Made by a program: the position numbers and the translations under genes. From Myxococcales bacterium (GTDB lineage: Bacteria > Myxococcota > Myxococcia > Myxococcales > JAKAPL01), in the NCBI GenBank assembly GCA_021807105.1, contig JAKAPL010000002.1, forward strand, positions 1 through 48,514: a stretch of 48,514 nt of DNA, in the 5' to 3' direction. Under the pieces are notes generated by a model, which had not been told where the DNA came from, searched no databases, and saw nothing but the letters and a program-made list of their open reading frames with translations. Position 1 is the first letter of the stretch, and each line of letters begins with the position of its first letter. Shown piece after piece: positions 38,301 to 46,459 of this stretch.

Positions 38301-38440
38301 GGAACTACGCCTTGATCCACCAGGACGAGAGCCTCGGCGTCCACAACCCGCCGTTCGTCACCGCGGTGCTGTCGGCCACGGTGAACCCGCCGGCGAACCC
38401 GAACGCGGTGCCGCAGGCTCCGGGCGGGCTCTGGTACTAG
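35378..38440 (+). CDS. Collagen-like, nonahaem c-type cytochrome lipoprotein
   Basis: A 1,020-residue exported protein. The signal peptide ends with the lipobox FAAGC (Cys21). Residues 23-70 are about sixteen Gly-X-Y triplets (GPKGPAGPTGPAG and onward), a collagen-like rod. Then comes a Thr/Val-rich beta region with carboxypeptidase-regulatory or Ig-like character (about 75-400). From about residue 415 to 830 there are nine CxxCH haem sites: CAGCH, CLSCH, CENCH, CGICH, CGRCH, CQSCH, CIVCH, CVGCH and CSSCH. A His-rich patch (STHHHHYSEW) may supply distal ligands. The C-terminal 190 residues are again beta-like. It probably conducts electrons at or beyond the outer membrane. The ATG has a GGAGGAGAG ribosome site, and a strong terminator follows. 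Confidence 0.9.
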   Translation: MSRMTKSWVGSIVAILFAAGCSGAAGPKGPAGPTGPAGVAGATGVAGTDGTAGAAGSVGPTGATGGAGAAAPMTGTVTVLVEEGTGSLDAGAAGPLAGVTVTATTTTGGAITIDGGTTGLTTTATTGGDGAATLLLPTGFFEVSFSLENYAPPAPVLVGVDPLQTVAVTAVMNEAASAKPAVTLVASPAGEIGYGNTTQITATATSPVGAALTYSWKNATAFGLGTVTGSGTTATVTLPTIAAANARQPDPTATGWQLGGFVSGYAIPAQFGVLPILSDTQGSTTAAVTVSDPYGQSTTATITVAAASPQTPTMNHAVGTRVYLNAGGPLANGQSWSLTAPATSKVTGFDNATAQFPSFIPDVPGKYVATLGTESLTIYASTWVGCIDGSQTTPIGGLVNAWNGSTPVPYGIQGLCAGCHMGDGANAIDEFTPWMGTRHALKMTYGMDGTAGFVSGEGCLSCHGVGFDPANQDPSVAGGLSYVAANDNWVYPAKPNPTAWANTPAAVQQLSNIQCENCHGPQGGGGGNLSAAHKLTDVDGTPQPFQSPRISYAAEDCGICHASSTHHHHYSEWATPDPTHPSVSYNGGMGHMNLATAQKEGMTKVGGQDALNPSCGRCHTAQGFTEYVDNLQQGNVGQLSPTQQAAGVISVNTVQPQTCQSCHDPHQDVLDENGVDQYQLRVWGSVGLLPSGFGVDGMGAGAVCIVCHNSRNGAYGADPTTNATATAYLHEDTDPIGSNPTAGLGQASFSMGAPHEANQGDVFEGRNAYFLGNQTPMISPHSAVKDTCVGCHMENNPQTMLGEGGPTVETHIFWISDPEVPTLCSSCHANGTTNVDGASLRAAVNDGLARIAGAMGAAVKARINDAAGRYMAPTGYGAWTDTGVVVLGKVTDPVSGEASSAPITISTATNALVSTQVASINYMGLTLTLTFTSAVTVPGITNPVASFNVALGSIFDASGTNPMFAQNGNLAKAVWNYALIHQDESLGVHNPPFVTAVLSATVNPPANPNAVPQAPGGLWY

Positions 38441-38463
38441 CGGCGGCCCGGAGGGGCAACGAG

Positions 38464-38506
38464 GACCCCCGGAGATCGGAAGCCCGATCTCCGGGGGTCT
38501 TGTTTT
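38464..38506 (+). terminator. Rho-independent terminator of the cytochrome gene
   Basis: A perfect 16-bp stem (38464-38479 with 38484-38499) with a four-base AAGC loop, followed by TTGTTTT. It lies 24 bp after the cytochrome stop codon. This is the clearest intrinsic terminator in the window. Confidence 0.93.
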
Positions 38507-38562
38507 GTCCGAGAGGCCCGCGTGCGATCGCCGGCGGGGGCGTCGAGCGAGCGGGATCGGGG

Positions 38563-40506
38563 CTATCGCGCGAGGGCCGCCGTGGCGGGAGTGTCGGCGA
38601 CGGCCGCGATCCGGCCTTCCCCGGAGAGCGCCTTCGGACCGAAGGGGACCTGATCGAACGCGATCCGGACGTGGGTCGCGCCGGTCGTGGTCGCCGGGAA
38701 GGCGAGGCAGGGCGAGCGGGGCGTCCCGCCCGCCGGGGCGAAGGCGGCGTAGAGCGGCGGCGTGGACTGGGACCCGGCCGGCTGGGTGAAGAAGAGGACC
38801 GCGTCGTCCTGGGGATCGACCGCGAACGCGAGCGCGAGCGCTCCCACCTGCTGCCAGCCGGGCAGGGCCACGCTCGTCGGGGGGCTCGAGGAGGCGGTCG
38901 CGGGGTCGAAGGTCGAGAGGAGGACGTCGGTCTCGGCCGGGGCGGAGGCCTCGACCGCCGCGGTGAGGGCCACCCAACCGGGGACGGCCGGCGCGAAGAA
39001 GCTCGGGTCCTCGGACATCGTCAGAGCGGGCGCGGCAAACGTGAGGCTCGTCGCCTGCTCGCCGCCCGGCATCGGCGCACCCGGTCCCTGGGCCGGCACG
39101 CCGCCGTCCGTGAAGCCGTCGCTCCAGAGCTGCGCCGGCTCGGACTGCGAGAGGCCGAGGACAGCCCCCGCGCCCATCGCGGTCGGGGCGAGGAAGGCGT
39201 AAGGGGTAGCGCCCGTCGGCTGCGGTAGGAGCGAGAGGGCCGCAGGGCCCCCGGCCGAGAAGCGCGCGAGCGCGACGCCGGAAGGGCTGTCCGCGAGCGC
39301 GAGGATGTCGCCGCCCGCGCCGAACACGAGGTTGGACTCGAGGGGCCCCCCGGCGAGGATCGCGGGCTTCTGCCAGGCGCCCGCGCCGGCCGGAAGCTCG
39401 GCGAGGGCGAGCGAGCCGCCTCGCGTCCAGGCCGCAAAGAGATCGCCGGCCGGGTCGAAGCGGAGCGCGGGGTCGCAGGTCCCGGACCCGAAGCAGCCCC
39501 TCCTCCACGGCACGGCCGGCGCGGTCAGGGTGCCGAGGGCGCCCGAGAGACCGTCCGGGACGAGGCCTCCGGCGAGCGTTCCCGTGCCCGTCAGGCGGAA
39601 GCCGACGAGCGACGGGCTGGCCGGGTTCCCCTGCTCGGTGAGGATCCCCGTCTCGCCGTTCGGCCCGAGCGCCACGGTGAAGCCCAGCAGGCCGTTCGGC
39701 GCGACCGTGTCCAGGCGCGCCGCCGGCCCGAAGGCGAACGGGTCGCCGAAGCCGCGCATCGCGAAGAGCGCGAGGCCGCTGCCCGTCGTCACGGGGAAGA
39801 CTGCCGACACCCTCCCCGTCCCATCGTCCCAGACGAGCGGCGGTTCCTGCGCCGGGCCGGGCGCCACGCCGAGCGCGAGGGGCGCGAGCTTCCCCGGTCC
39901 CGCGGGACCGAGCGTCGTCCAGACGATGCCCGACGCCGACAGGCCAAAGATCACGGCCCCCGCCGCCTGCTCGAGGGCCACGGCGGAGAGGAGCTGCTTG
40001 AGCCCCGCGGCCGAGAGGTCGAACGGGCCGTGGGTGACGCCGCCGCCGTCGACGAAGCTCGCACGCGTGGTCCCCGGGCCGTAGAAGATCGCGGCAGCCG
40101 AACGATCGATGGGCCGGGCGACGAGGACCGGGCTCGCCGGATCGACGGGTAGGGCCTGGCTGTCGAGCGGGACGCTCGCGGTCGCGTCCATCCGGGCGAG
40201 CACGAGGTCGGGCTTGCCGGGCTCGAGGACCACCGCCTCGGTCAGACCTGCGGGCAGGAAGACGACCGCCTCGACCTTCGAGGCGGCGTCGCTCGAGAGC
40301 GGCCGGACGGCCCCGAACGAACGGGTCGCGCCCTCCCAGGGCCCGCCGCAGCCGGCAGCGGGCGTGCCGGCGCCGCCTCCCCCCCCGCCTCCGCCGCCGG
40401 CGGAGGTGGCGCTACCGGTCGAAGTCTGCGGCTCGCGGGCGGGACCGCAGCCGATCACGGCCGCCAGGAGGACGGCGGACCAGCAGGTCGGGGGACGGTC
40501 ACGCAT
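38563..40506 (-). CDS. Secreted lipoprotein, unknown function
   Basis: About 647 residues. The signal peptide MRDRPPTCWSAVLLAAVIGC ends in a lipobox Cys, followed by a Gly/Ser-rich linker (GGGGGGGGGAGTPAAGCGG). The rest is beta-rich, with recurring strands of the type PGWVALTAAVE, ALALAFAVDPQDDAVLFFTQPAGS and GGDILALADSPSGVALARFSAGG, suggesting a beta-propeller without a clear family signature. I do not recognise a function. A second ATG 12 bases upstream (40518) is possible; neither has a good ribosome site. Such proteins are common in Myxococcota-like genomes. It converges on the cytochrome gene across the terminator. Confidence 0.75.
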   Translation of the reverse strand: MRDRPPTCWSAVLLAAVIGCGPAREPQTSTGSATSAGGGGGGGGGAGTPAAGCGGPWEGATRSFGAVRPLSSDAASKVEAVVFLPAGLTEAVVLEPGKPDLVLARMDATASVPLDSQALPVDPASPVLVARPIDRSAAAIFYGPGTTRASFVDGGGVTHGPFDLSAAGLKQLLSAVALEQAAGAVIFGLSASGIVWTTLGPAGPGKLAPLALGVAPGPAQEPPLVWDDGTGRVSAVFPVTTGSGLALFAMRGFGDPFAFGPAARLDTVAPNGLLGFTVALGPNGETGILTEQGNPASPSLVGFRLTGTGTLAGGLVPDGLSGALGTLTAPAVPWRRGCFGSGTCDPALRFDPAGDLFAAWTRGGSLALAELPAGAGAWQKPAILAGGPLESNLVFGAGGDILALADSPSGVALARFSAGGPAALSLLPQPTGATPYAFLAPTAMGAGAVLGLSQSEPAQLWSDGFTDGGVPAQGPGAPMPGGEQATSLTFAAPALTMSEDPSFFAPAVPGWVALTAAVEASAPAETDVLLSTFDPATASSSPPTSVALPGWQQVGALALAFAVDPQDDAVLFFTQPAGSQSTPPLYAAFAPAGGTPRSPCLAFPATTTGATHVRIAFDQVPFGPKALSGEGRIAAVADTPATAALAR

Positions 40507-40529
40507 GGGGGTAGACATAACGATTCAGC

Positions 40530-40690
40530 GCGGCCTTCGGGGGCCGCAACCGAACGCGGTCCGGAGGCTGGCCGCGCTGCGACGTTCAGACCGCCTCACG
40601 GCGGTCCTCCAGCACACCTCGTCTTGGCAACAGCATCGCTCAATCCTCGCGCAGCACGAGCATCCTTCAAAGCGGGGGGATCAGAAGCGG
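40530..40690. repeat. Double-hairpin repeat, copy 2
   Basis: Starts with GCGGCC-TTCGGG-GGCCGC (40530-40547), then GACCGCC-TCAC-GGCGGTC (40589-40606), then words shared with the first copy (AGCATC, GCGCAGCACGAGCAT, GATCAGAAGCG). It fills the gap between two minus-strand genes and overlaps the last few bases of the barrel gene. Confidence 0.6.
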
Positions 40691-41232
40691 ATCTGCCCGC
40701 CGACCTGCCCGTCGAAGCTCGTCAGGAAGGCCGTGCCGATCGTAGCCCCGAAGCCGAGCTGCGCGAAGAGACCGCCCGTCCGGCCGAAGTCGTATTGGGC
40801 CCCGAACCCGCCGTGCGCGCCGCCGCCCCAGAACGGTGCGCTGCTGCCCATGAGGTCGGCGGCGAAGAAGGTCTTGAACGCTTCATAGCCGAAGTAACCG
40901 CGCCAGCCGGTCAGCAGGGACGGTCCCACGATCCCGTGCAGTCCCATCAGGTCGAGCTGGGAGTGCATCGCCGCGGTGGGGACCACGAAGCGGAGCCGGA
41001 GCGTCACCTCGTCGCCGCTGTCGGTGACGGCCCAGCTCCCGCCGACCTCGACCATCGGCAGGAAGTTCGGGCTGTAGCTCTTCTGGTTCGAGAGGATGAC
41101 GGCCGTGTCGTACGTCGTCCCCAACGCGGCCGTGAGCCCCCATTGGTCACGATGGTCCTCGATCGGTTCGAGCGCGCTCGCAACGGGCGCGGCCGCCGCG
41201 AGCGCGAGGAGCAGGGCCGCGGCGCGGCTCAA
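40681..41232 (-). CDS. Outer-membrane beta-barrel-like protein
   Basis: About 183 residues with a signal peptide (SRAAALLLALAAAAPVASA). The mature part has alternating polar/hydrophobic strands with many Gly and aromatics (LTAALGTTYDTAVIL, VEVGGSWAVTD, FGAQYDF, GGLFAQLGFGATIG) and ends in Phe (VGGQIRF), the typical signal for BAM-mediated barrel insertion. A TTG start at 41232 overlaps the upstream stop (ATTGA), which implies translational coupling to the TULIP-like lipoprotein; the frame is open further up but would run through that gene. Function unknown; a small barrel partner of the upstream protein is plausible. Confidence 0.75.
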   Translation of the reverse strand: MSRAAALLLALAAAAPVASALEPIEDHRDQWGLTAALGTTYDTAVILSNQKSYSPNFLPMVEVGGSWAVTDSGDEVTLRLRFVVPTAAMHSQLDLMGLHGIVGPSLLTGWRGYFGYEAFKTFFAADLMGSSAPFWGGGAHGGFGAQYDFGRTGGLFAQLGFGATIGTAFLTSFDGQVGGQIRF

Positions 41233-44018
41233 TGCCGGCGACGCCGCACGAGGAGCAGCCCGGCGAGCAGGAGCGCCGAGAAGCCGGCTCCGCCACCCGC
41301 CGTGCCGCAACCCGCGGCCGGAGCGCGCCCGAGGGAGGGGGGCCTGGCCAAGGTCGGGGGGGCCGCCACGCCGCCGGCGCGCGCGAGGCTGCCGCCCTCG
41401 GCCTCTCCGCCAGCCGGGATCGACGGGTCGGAGGCCGCCGCCGTCACGTTTCCGGCCTCGTCACGCACCCGAACGATGAACGCGCCGTCGGTGGCGAGCG
41501 CGTTCGGGTCGGGCATCTCGGTGGTCCAGTCGGAGTACGACGTCGCGTCGGAAAGGCCGCTCGCCGGCACCGTCCGCCATGACCACTGGAGCTTCCCGGA
41601 CGGCGTCACGTTGTCCTTCGCCGAGAGGGTGAACCGGCCCTGTTGGTCGATGCCGAGGTCCAACTCGGGCGGCGTGTAGTCGGCGATGAAGTCGACGGTC
41701 TGGGAGACACCCGGCCCCTCGTCGCCGAGGACGCGCGTTCGGAAGCGGATGGCGTGGTGGCCTTGGAGGAGGAAGTTCGGCGAGGTGACCTCCACCGTCG
41801 CTCCGCGCTCCCAGGCGGTCCAGAGCCCGTCGTCGACGCTCCAGCTCGCCTCGGTCGGCCCGCCGCCCTGATCGATCTGCGCGACGGCCGTCGGCCAGAA
41901 GGTCAGCGTCCCGCCGGGCGCGACGTCGGAGAGCGGCGGCTCGCGGTTCTCCACGATCGTGATCGCCGGCGGGATCCCGCCCTCGACGATGGCGCCGGAG
42001 GCCGTGCCGGTGTTCAGATCCGCGAAGATGCCGATGTCCTCGTAGCCGCCGTCGCCGGCCGGAACGATCCCGTGGATGCCGGGCACGCCGGCATCGCCCG
42101 GGAAGAGCGACAGCCCGAAGCCTTGCAGCGCGGGCAGGCTGAACGACGGCATCTTGGCGAGAGCCGGTCCGGCGAGGTTCAGCACGAGCGGGATGAGCTT
42201 CAGGAGCTGCTGGGGGCTCTCGGCCAGGATGTTGGTGCTCGTCGCGTTCAGGTTCACGAGCAGCTTCGACATGTCGCCGAGCACGACCTCGATGCTCGTG
42301 CCGTTCGCGCCCACGGCGAGCGCGAGCGGCATCGACACGTCGCTCGAGATCGAGAAGAGGCGCACCGGTCGCTCGTCCACGGTCGCGAACATGTCGATCC
42401 GGAGATCCTTCATGGAGAGCGTGAGCAGCGGATCGACGATCTGCCCGTTCTTGAGCGTTCCCGCGCCGATGGCGAACTGCGGCGGGTTCTGCGGGCGGAG
42501 GACGGCGTAGAGCGCGTCGTCCGGGGCGATGTAGGCGAGAGAGGGCAGGATGGGCGTCAGGAGCTGGGTGTTGAGCAGGCTCTCATTGTAGCTGTTCACG
42601 TCGAGGCAGAGGGCGCCGGCGTTGTACGCCTCGTAGCCCGCCTGGTTCAGGAACGCGCCCGACAGGCCGATCCCCACCATGTAGCTCGGGATGCCCGCGG
42701 TCTTCGCCTCGTTGTCGAAGTTGATGTCCGCCTGAGCGGGCGCCGGGGGCGGCGCGACCTTCGGAACGCAGTCGGACGGCGAGAGCGCCTGCGCGCCCGT
42801 GACCACCCGGACCTGGAGCCCGCCGCGCTCGACCAGCGGCGCCGACGCGGGCGGCTGGTCCTGCCCGGGGAACAACTCGAGCCCGAGGTCCGCGGCGGGG
42901 GGGGCCCCGAACTTCGAGAGGAACGACGCCACGTCCGCGACCCCGACGAGCCCGAGCGGCTTGACGATGCAACCGGGGCCGCCGCCCGACGCGCACTGGG
43001 TCCCCGGGGCGCAGCAGACCGGGTCGCCGTTCTGATCCGTGCCCGGCATCGACTGGACGCCGCTGAGGCTCGCCGGACAGGTGACGGCGGAGTAGAAGTT
43101 TTGCGGCATGCAGAACTGCTTGTCGAGCTGCTTGCCGATGGTGCTCTGCATCATCGACTGAACCTGACTGTTGAGGATTCCCGTGACGTACGGCAGGACA
43201 AAATTGATGATGTCGCCCTCGATGCCGCAACTGACGTGGATGTCGTTCGGCGAGAAGCTCAGCCCGTTCACCGACTCGATGTTCACGCCGAGCGCCTGGG
43301 TGATCGGATCGATGGTGAGCTGGAGATCGATGCTGAGGGTCTTCCCGTCGATCGTGAGCTGGATGCCCGGCGTGTCGCACGAGACGTTGAAGAGGCCGGA
43401 GAGGACGTCGCCGTTGATCCAGATGGTGTTCCGGCAGGCCGGTCCCGCGGCGCCCTCCTGGCAGCTCCCGTTCGCGAACCCGTACTCGTGCCAGTCGATA
43501 TCCATGCTCAGGGTCGCGTCGAGCGAGTTCGGCGCGACCGCGTTGATCTTGAGGTTGTCGAGCTTGGCGGCGATCGGGCAGGCGCCGCCGGGCGCGGCGC
43601 CGCTGTTCGTGCACGCGGCGGGGTCGCCCGAGAACGGGCAGTCCTGCGCCCGGCAGACCCAGTACTCATACTCGGTGACGCAGAGGCCGAAGACGCACGC
43701 CTTCTTGTTGCCCGACATCTCCGGCACCCAGAACGTGAGACCACCGGGCAGCATGTTCCCGACGAGCGTCGCGACGTTCTGATCGAGGAAGTTGAGGCCG
43801 GAAGGCGAGAGGAACGCCTGGGCGCCGTCCTCGACGGTGTGCGCCCGATCGAGCGGCTTGGGGAGCGGCGCGATGGCGCCGAGGCAGCCGCAGGAGCTGG
43901 TCTTCGCGCACGAAGCCGCCGCGAGCAGCGCGAGGGCGATGCCGGGCGCGGGTCGCAGCAACGAACGGAGGATCGGCGCCACGCGCATCCTCCCCCTCGT
44001 CGAACGGTCATCAGCCAC
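41229..44018 (-). CDS. BPI/TULIP-like lipoprotein with MYXO-CTERM-like tail
   Basis: About 929 residues. The signal peptide ends with the lipobox AAASC; GTG 44018 has an AAGGAG ribosome site. Two long segments resemble the two halves of BPI/LBP lipid-binding proteins. The first, around residues 150-310, has DIDWHEYG, then LTIDGKTLSIDLQLTIDP, NIESVNGLSFS, HVSCG and NFVLPYVTGILNSQVQSMM. The second, around 430-670, has VGIGLSGAFLNQAGYEAYNAGAL, LLTPILPSLAYI, LRPQNPPQF, SPQQLLKLIPLVLNLAGPAL and FSLPALQGFGLSLF. These are followed by an Ig-like region (about 690-860) and a tail with a Cys, a hydrophobic stretch and Arg residues (AGCG...LLLAGLLLVRRRRH), as in MYXO-CTERM sorting signals. The TULIP reading rests on pattern resemblance only. 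It is coupled to a barrel gene. Confidence 0.7.
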   Translation of the reverse strand: MADDRSTRGRMRVAPILRSLLRPAPGIALALLAAASCAKTSSCGCLGAIAPLPKPLDRAHTVEDGAQAFLSPSGLNFLDQNVATLVGNMLPGGLTFWVPEMSGNKKACVFGLCVTEYEYWVCRAQDCPFSGDPAACTNSGAAPGGACPIAAKLDNLKINAVAPNSLDATLSMDIDWHEYGFANGSCQEGAAGPACRNTIWINGDVLSGLFNVSCDTPGIQLTIDGKTLSIDLQLTIDPITQALGVNIESVNGLSFSPNDIHVSCGIEGDIINFVLPYVTGILNSQVQSMMQSTIGKQLDKQFCMPQNFYSAVTCPASLSGVQSMPGTDQNGDPVCCAPGTQCASGGGPGCIVKPLGLVGVADVASFLSKFGAPPAADLGLELFPGQDQPPASAPLVERGGLQVRVVTGAQALSPSDCVPKVAPPPAPAQADINFDNEAKTAGIPSYMVGIGLSGAFLNQAGYEAYNAGALCLDVNSYNESLLNTQLLTPILPSLAYIAPDDALYAVLRPQNPPQFAIGAGTLKNGQIVDPLLTLSMKDLRIDMFATVDERPVRLFSISSDVSMPLALAVGANGTSIEVVLGDMSKLLVNLNATSTNILAESPQQLLKLIPLVLNLAGPALAKMPSFSLPALQGFGLSLFPGDAGVPGIHGIVPAGDGGYEDIGIFADLNTGTASGAIVEGGIPPAITIVENREPPLSDVAPGGTLTFWPTAVAQIDQGGGPTEASWSVDDGLWTAWERGATVEVTSPNFLLQGHHAIRFRTRVLGDEGPGVSQTVDFIADYTPPELDLGIDQQGRFTLSAKDNVTPSGKLQWSWRTVPASGLSDATSYSDWTTEMPDPNALATDGAFIVRVRDEAGNVTAAASDPSIPAGGEAEGGSLARAGGVAAPPTLARPPSLGRAPAAGCGTAGGGAGFSALLLAGLLLVRRRRH

Positions 44019-44155
44019 CGGCAGCTCCTTTCGCGTCAAGCCCACGGGCCAGCTTGCCGATGGTACCGGGCGGCCAGGCCCCCGGTCAACCGGATGGGCA
44101 CGGGACCCTGACCGCCGATCCGAAAGAAGGCCCGCGAATGATTTAGGATCCGCCC

Positions 44156-46363
44156 GTGGACATCCGAACCCAGGTCTCGCTGCTCGCCGGCGTCGTCTCG
44201 TTCGCCCTCGCGGGGTCGACCTTCCTGCGCCCCCAGGGGCGGGGAGGGGCGCGGGTCCTGTTCGCGCTGCTCTCCCTGTCGCTCGGCGCCTGGTACATCG
44301 CGGACTTCCTGGCCCTGCTCTCCTCGCGCCCCCTCTGGCCGCGGCTCGGCCTCGCGGCCGGTTCGCTCGTTCCCCTCGCCGCGGCCTCGTTCCTCGGCGA
44401 GCTGCTCGCGCTCCGCAGGCCGGTCGCGGCGCGCGCCCAGGAGGCGGCCACGGGGGTCGCCGTCGTCGGGCTCGCCGTCGCGGCGACGCCGCTCTTCCGC
44501 GTCCCGTTCGCCGAGGGGGCCGTGGCAGTCCTCGCCTTCGGGAGCCTCGCGGCCACGCTGTTCCTCGTCTTCGAGCACCGCCGCGCCGCCCTCGCCATCC
44601 GGGAGCGGGAGCGACTCTTCTACCTGCTCGCCGGCGCCGCGACGGCGGTCCTCGTCTCGGGCCTCGACTTCATCGCCCGTCTGGGCCACCCCTGGCCGAC
44701 CCTCGGCGGGGTCGCGACCGTCCTCTACCTGTTCTTCCTCGCCCAGACGCTCGAGCGGGACCGGCTGCTCGATCTGCCCGAGTTGCTGGGCAAGGCCGCC
44801 TCCATCTCCGCCCTCGGCCTGATGCTCGCGCTGGTCTACGGCGGCATCGGCTACTGGCTCAAGGACCGGCCCGGCCTCTTTCTCTTCAACACGGTGATCG
44901 CATCCTTCGTGGTCCTCTCCCTCTATGAGCCGCTGCGGGCGAAGGTCGAGGAATGGGTCGTCGTCTCGCTCTTCCGGGAGCGCTTCGAGCTGATCCGGCA
45001 GCTCGGGGAGCTGCGCGGGCGGCTGTCGCCGGTCCTGTCGCCGCCGGAGATGGCCGGCCTCGCCTGCGCTGCGCTCGAGAGCAGCCGGCGGGTGACCCAC
45101 ACGTCGGTCTACCTGCTTGCCGAGGATCGCCCCGGCTTCCGCCTGCTCGACCACCGGGGGCCGAATCCGGTCCCGTTCCTCGACGCCGGCGCGGCCCGCG
45201 GGTTGCTCGCCGCCGCGAGCGGTGGCGAGCGCGCGCTTCTCTCGGAGGTCGTCGATCGCCGGCTCGCCGAGATCGCCCGGGCGGCCGGATCGCCGGATCC
45301 GGAGGCGGCCCGGCTGGAGAACGTCAAGGCGGCGATGGGCAAGATGCGCGCGGGCATCACCTTCCCGCTCGTCGGCGGCGACCGGGTGCTCGGCTTCTGG
45401 AACCTCTGGGACGACCGCGTTCCCGAGGCGTACGGCTCGGACGAGATCGCGGCGATGATCGAGGTCGCGGAGCAGGCCGCCGCGGTGCTGGAGAGCTCGC
45501 AGCTCTTCGAACGGATGAAGGAGCGGGACCGGCTCGCGGCCCTGGGTGAGATGGCCGCGGGCCTGGCCCACGAGATTCGCAACCCCCTCGGGGCGATCAA
45601 GGGCGCCGCCCAGTACCTCCATCCCCGGGAGACCGCCGGCCACGACGGGGAGCTGCTGTCGGTCATCGTCGAGGAGGTCGATCGGCTCAACGGCGTAGTG
45701 ACCGAGTTCCTCGACTACTCGCGTCCGGTCAAGTCCCAGCTCGCCCCGACCGACGTGAACGAGGTCGTCGCCCGCACGGTCAAGCTGCTCCAGTCGCAGG
45801 GCGTGCGGGAGGGGATCGCCATTGAGCTCCGCCTCTCGGCCGACATGCCGCCGGCCATCGGGGACGCCGAGCAGCTCAAGCAGGTCTTCATCAACCTCGC
45901 CCTCAACGCGATCCAGGCGATGCCCCGGGGAGGGACGCTCACGATCCTCACGGTCGAGCCCGCCTGGCGCTTCGCGGACGTGGCGCGCAAGCTCCGCGGC
46001 CCGGATCTCGTCGAGATCCGTTTCCGTGACACGGGGGAAGGGATCTCGCCCGAGGCCCGCGATCGCATCTTCATCCCGTTTTACACCACCAAAGAGAAGG
46101 GCACCGGGCTGGGGCTCGCCATCGTCCAGCGGATCGTGAAGGCCCACAACGGATCGATCTCGGTGGACAGCGAGCCCGGCCATGGGACCGAGTTCGTCGT
46201 CCGCCTTCCCGCGGCCACCGACTTGACTCCCGTGCCGGCGGGTCGTCCCGAGACGGGGGAGCCGCTCCTCACCGACCTGGCCGCGGGGGGCAGGCCAGCC
46301 GGCCGGCTGGACCCGGCGCGGCTGCCGCGGAGGGAGCGGCAGCGCCGAAAGCGTTCGCGATAG
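44156..46363 (+). CDS. Membrane-bound GAF-containing sensor histidine kinase
   Basis: 735 residues, starting at GTG 44156. About eight hydrophobic segments fill residues 5-270. A GAF-like region follows (about 300-450, with VTHTSVYLLAEDRPGFRLLDHRG and AGITFPLVGGDRVLGFWNLWDD). The HisKA domain has LAALGEMAAGLAHEIRNPLG with phospho-acceptor His472; the ATPase has an N box FINLALNAIQAM, G1 DTGEGIS, F box FIPFYTT and G2 GTGLGLAIV. Such 7-8TM-GAF kinases resemble the PEP-CTERM-associated PrsK type, but no partner regulator is next to it here. The signal is unknown. The C-terminal 45 residues are Pro/Arg-rich and disordered. Confidence 0.93.
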   Translation: MDIRTQVSLLAGVVSFALAGSTFLRPQGRGGARVLFALLSLSLGAWYIADFLALLSSRPLWPRLGLAAGSLVPLAAASFLGELLALRRPVAARAQEAATGVAVVGLAVAATPLFRVPFAEGAVAVLAFGSLAATLFLVFEHRRAALAIRERERLFYLLAGAATAVLVSGLDFIARLGHPWPTLGGVATVLYLFFLAQTLERDRLLDLPELLGKAASISALGLMLALVYGGIGYWLKDRPGLFLFNTVIASFVVLSLYEPLRAKVEEWVVVSLFRERFELIRQLGELRGRLSPVLSPPEMAGLACAALESSRRVTHTSVYLLAEDRPGFRLLDHRGPNPVPFLDAGAARGLLAAASGGERALLSEVVDRRLAEIARAAGSPDPEAARLENVKAAMGKMRAGITFPLVGGDRVLGFWNLWDDRVPEAYGSDEIAAMIEVAEQAAAVLESSQLFERMKERDRLAALGEMAAGLAHEIRNPLGAIKGAAQYLHPRETAGHDGELLSVIVEEVDRLNGVVTEFLDYSRPVKSQLAPTDVNEVVARTVKLLQSQGVREGIAIELRLSADMPPAIGDAEQLKQVFINLALNAIQAMPRGGTLTILTVEPAWRFADVARKLRGPDLVEIRFRDTGEGISPEARDRIFIPFYTTKEKGTGLGLAIVQRIVKAHNGSISVDSEPGHGTEFVVRLPAATDLTPVPAGRPETGEPLLTDLAAGGRPAGRLDPARLPRRERQRRKRSR

Positions 46364-46379
46364 GGCGCGCCGGCGAGCG

Positions 46380-46408
46380 TTGACACGTCTTTCGTTCGAC
46401 GGTACGGT
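46380..46408 (+). promoter_or_regulatory. Sigma70-like promoter for the BNR lipoprotein
   Basis: TTGACA (46380-46385), a 17-bp spacer, then TACGGT (46403-46408), which matches the -10 at positions 1, 2 and 6. A GAAGGAGGG ribosome site at 46444-46452 precedes the ATG at 46460. Confidence 0.55.
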
Positions 46409-46459
46409 CACGCCCAGGGCCGCAGTTCGGGCGGCCGATTCACGAAGGAGGGCTCCTCG

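Noticed and set aside
35333-39508. A 1,391-codon minus-strand frame
   Set aside because: Antisense to the nonahaem cytochrome and crossing its terminator; His/Arg/Val-rich shadow of the CxxCH gene.
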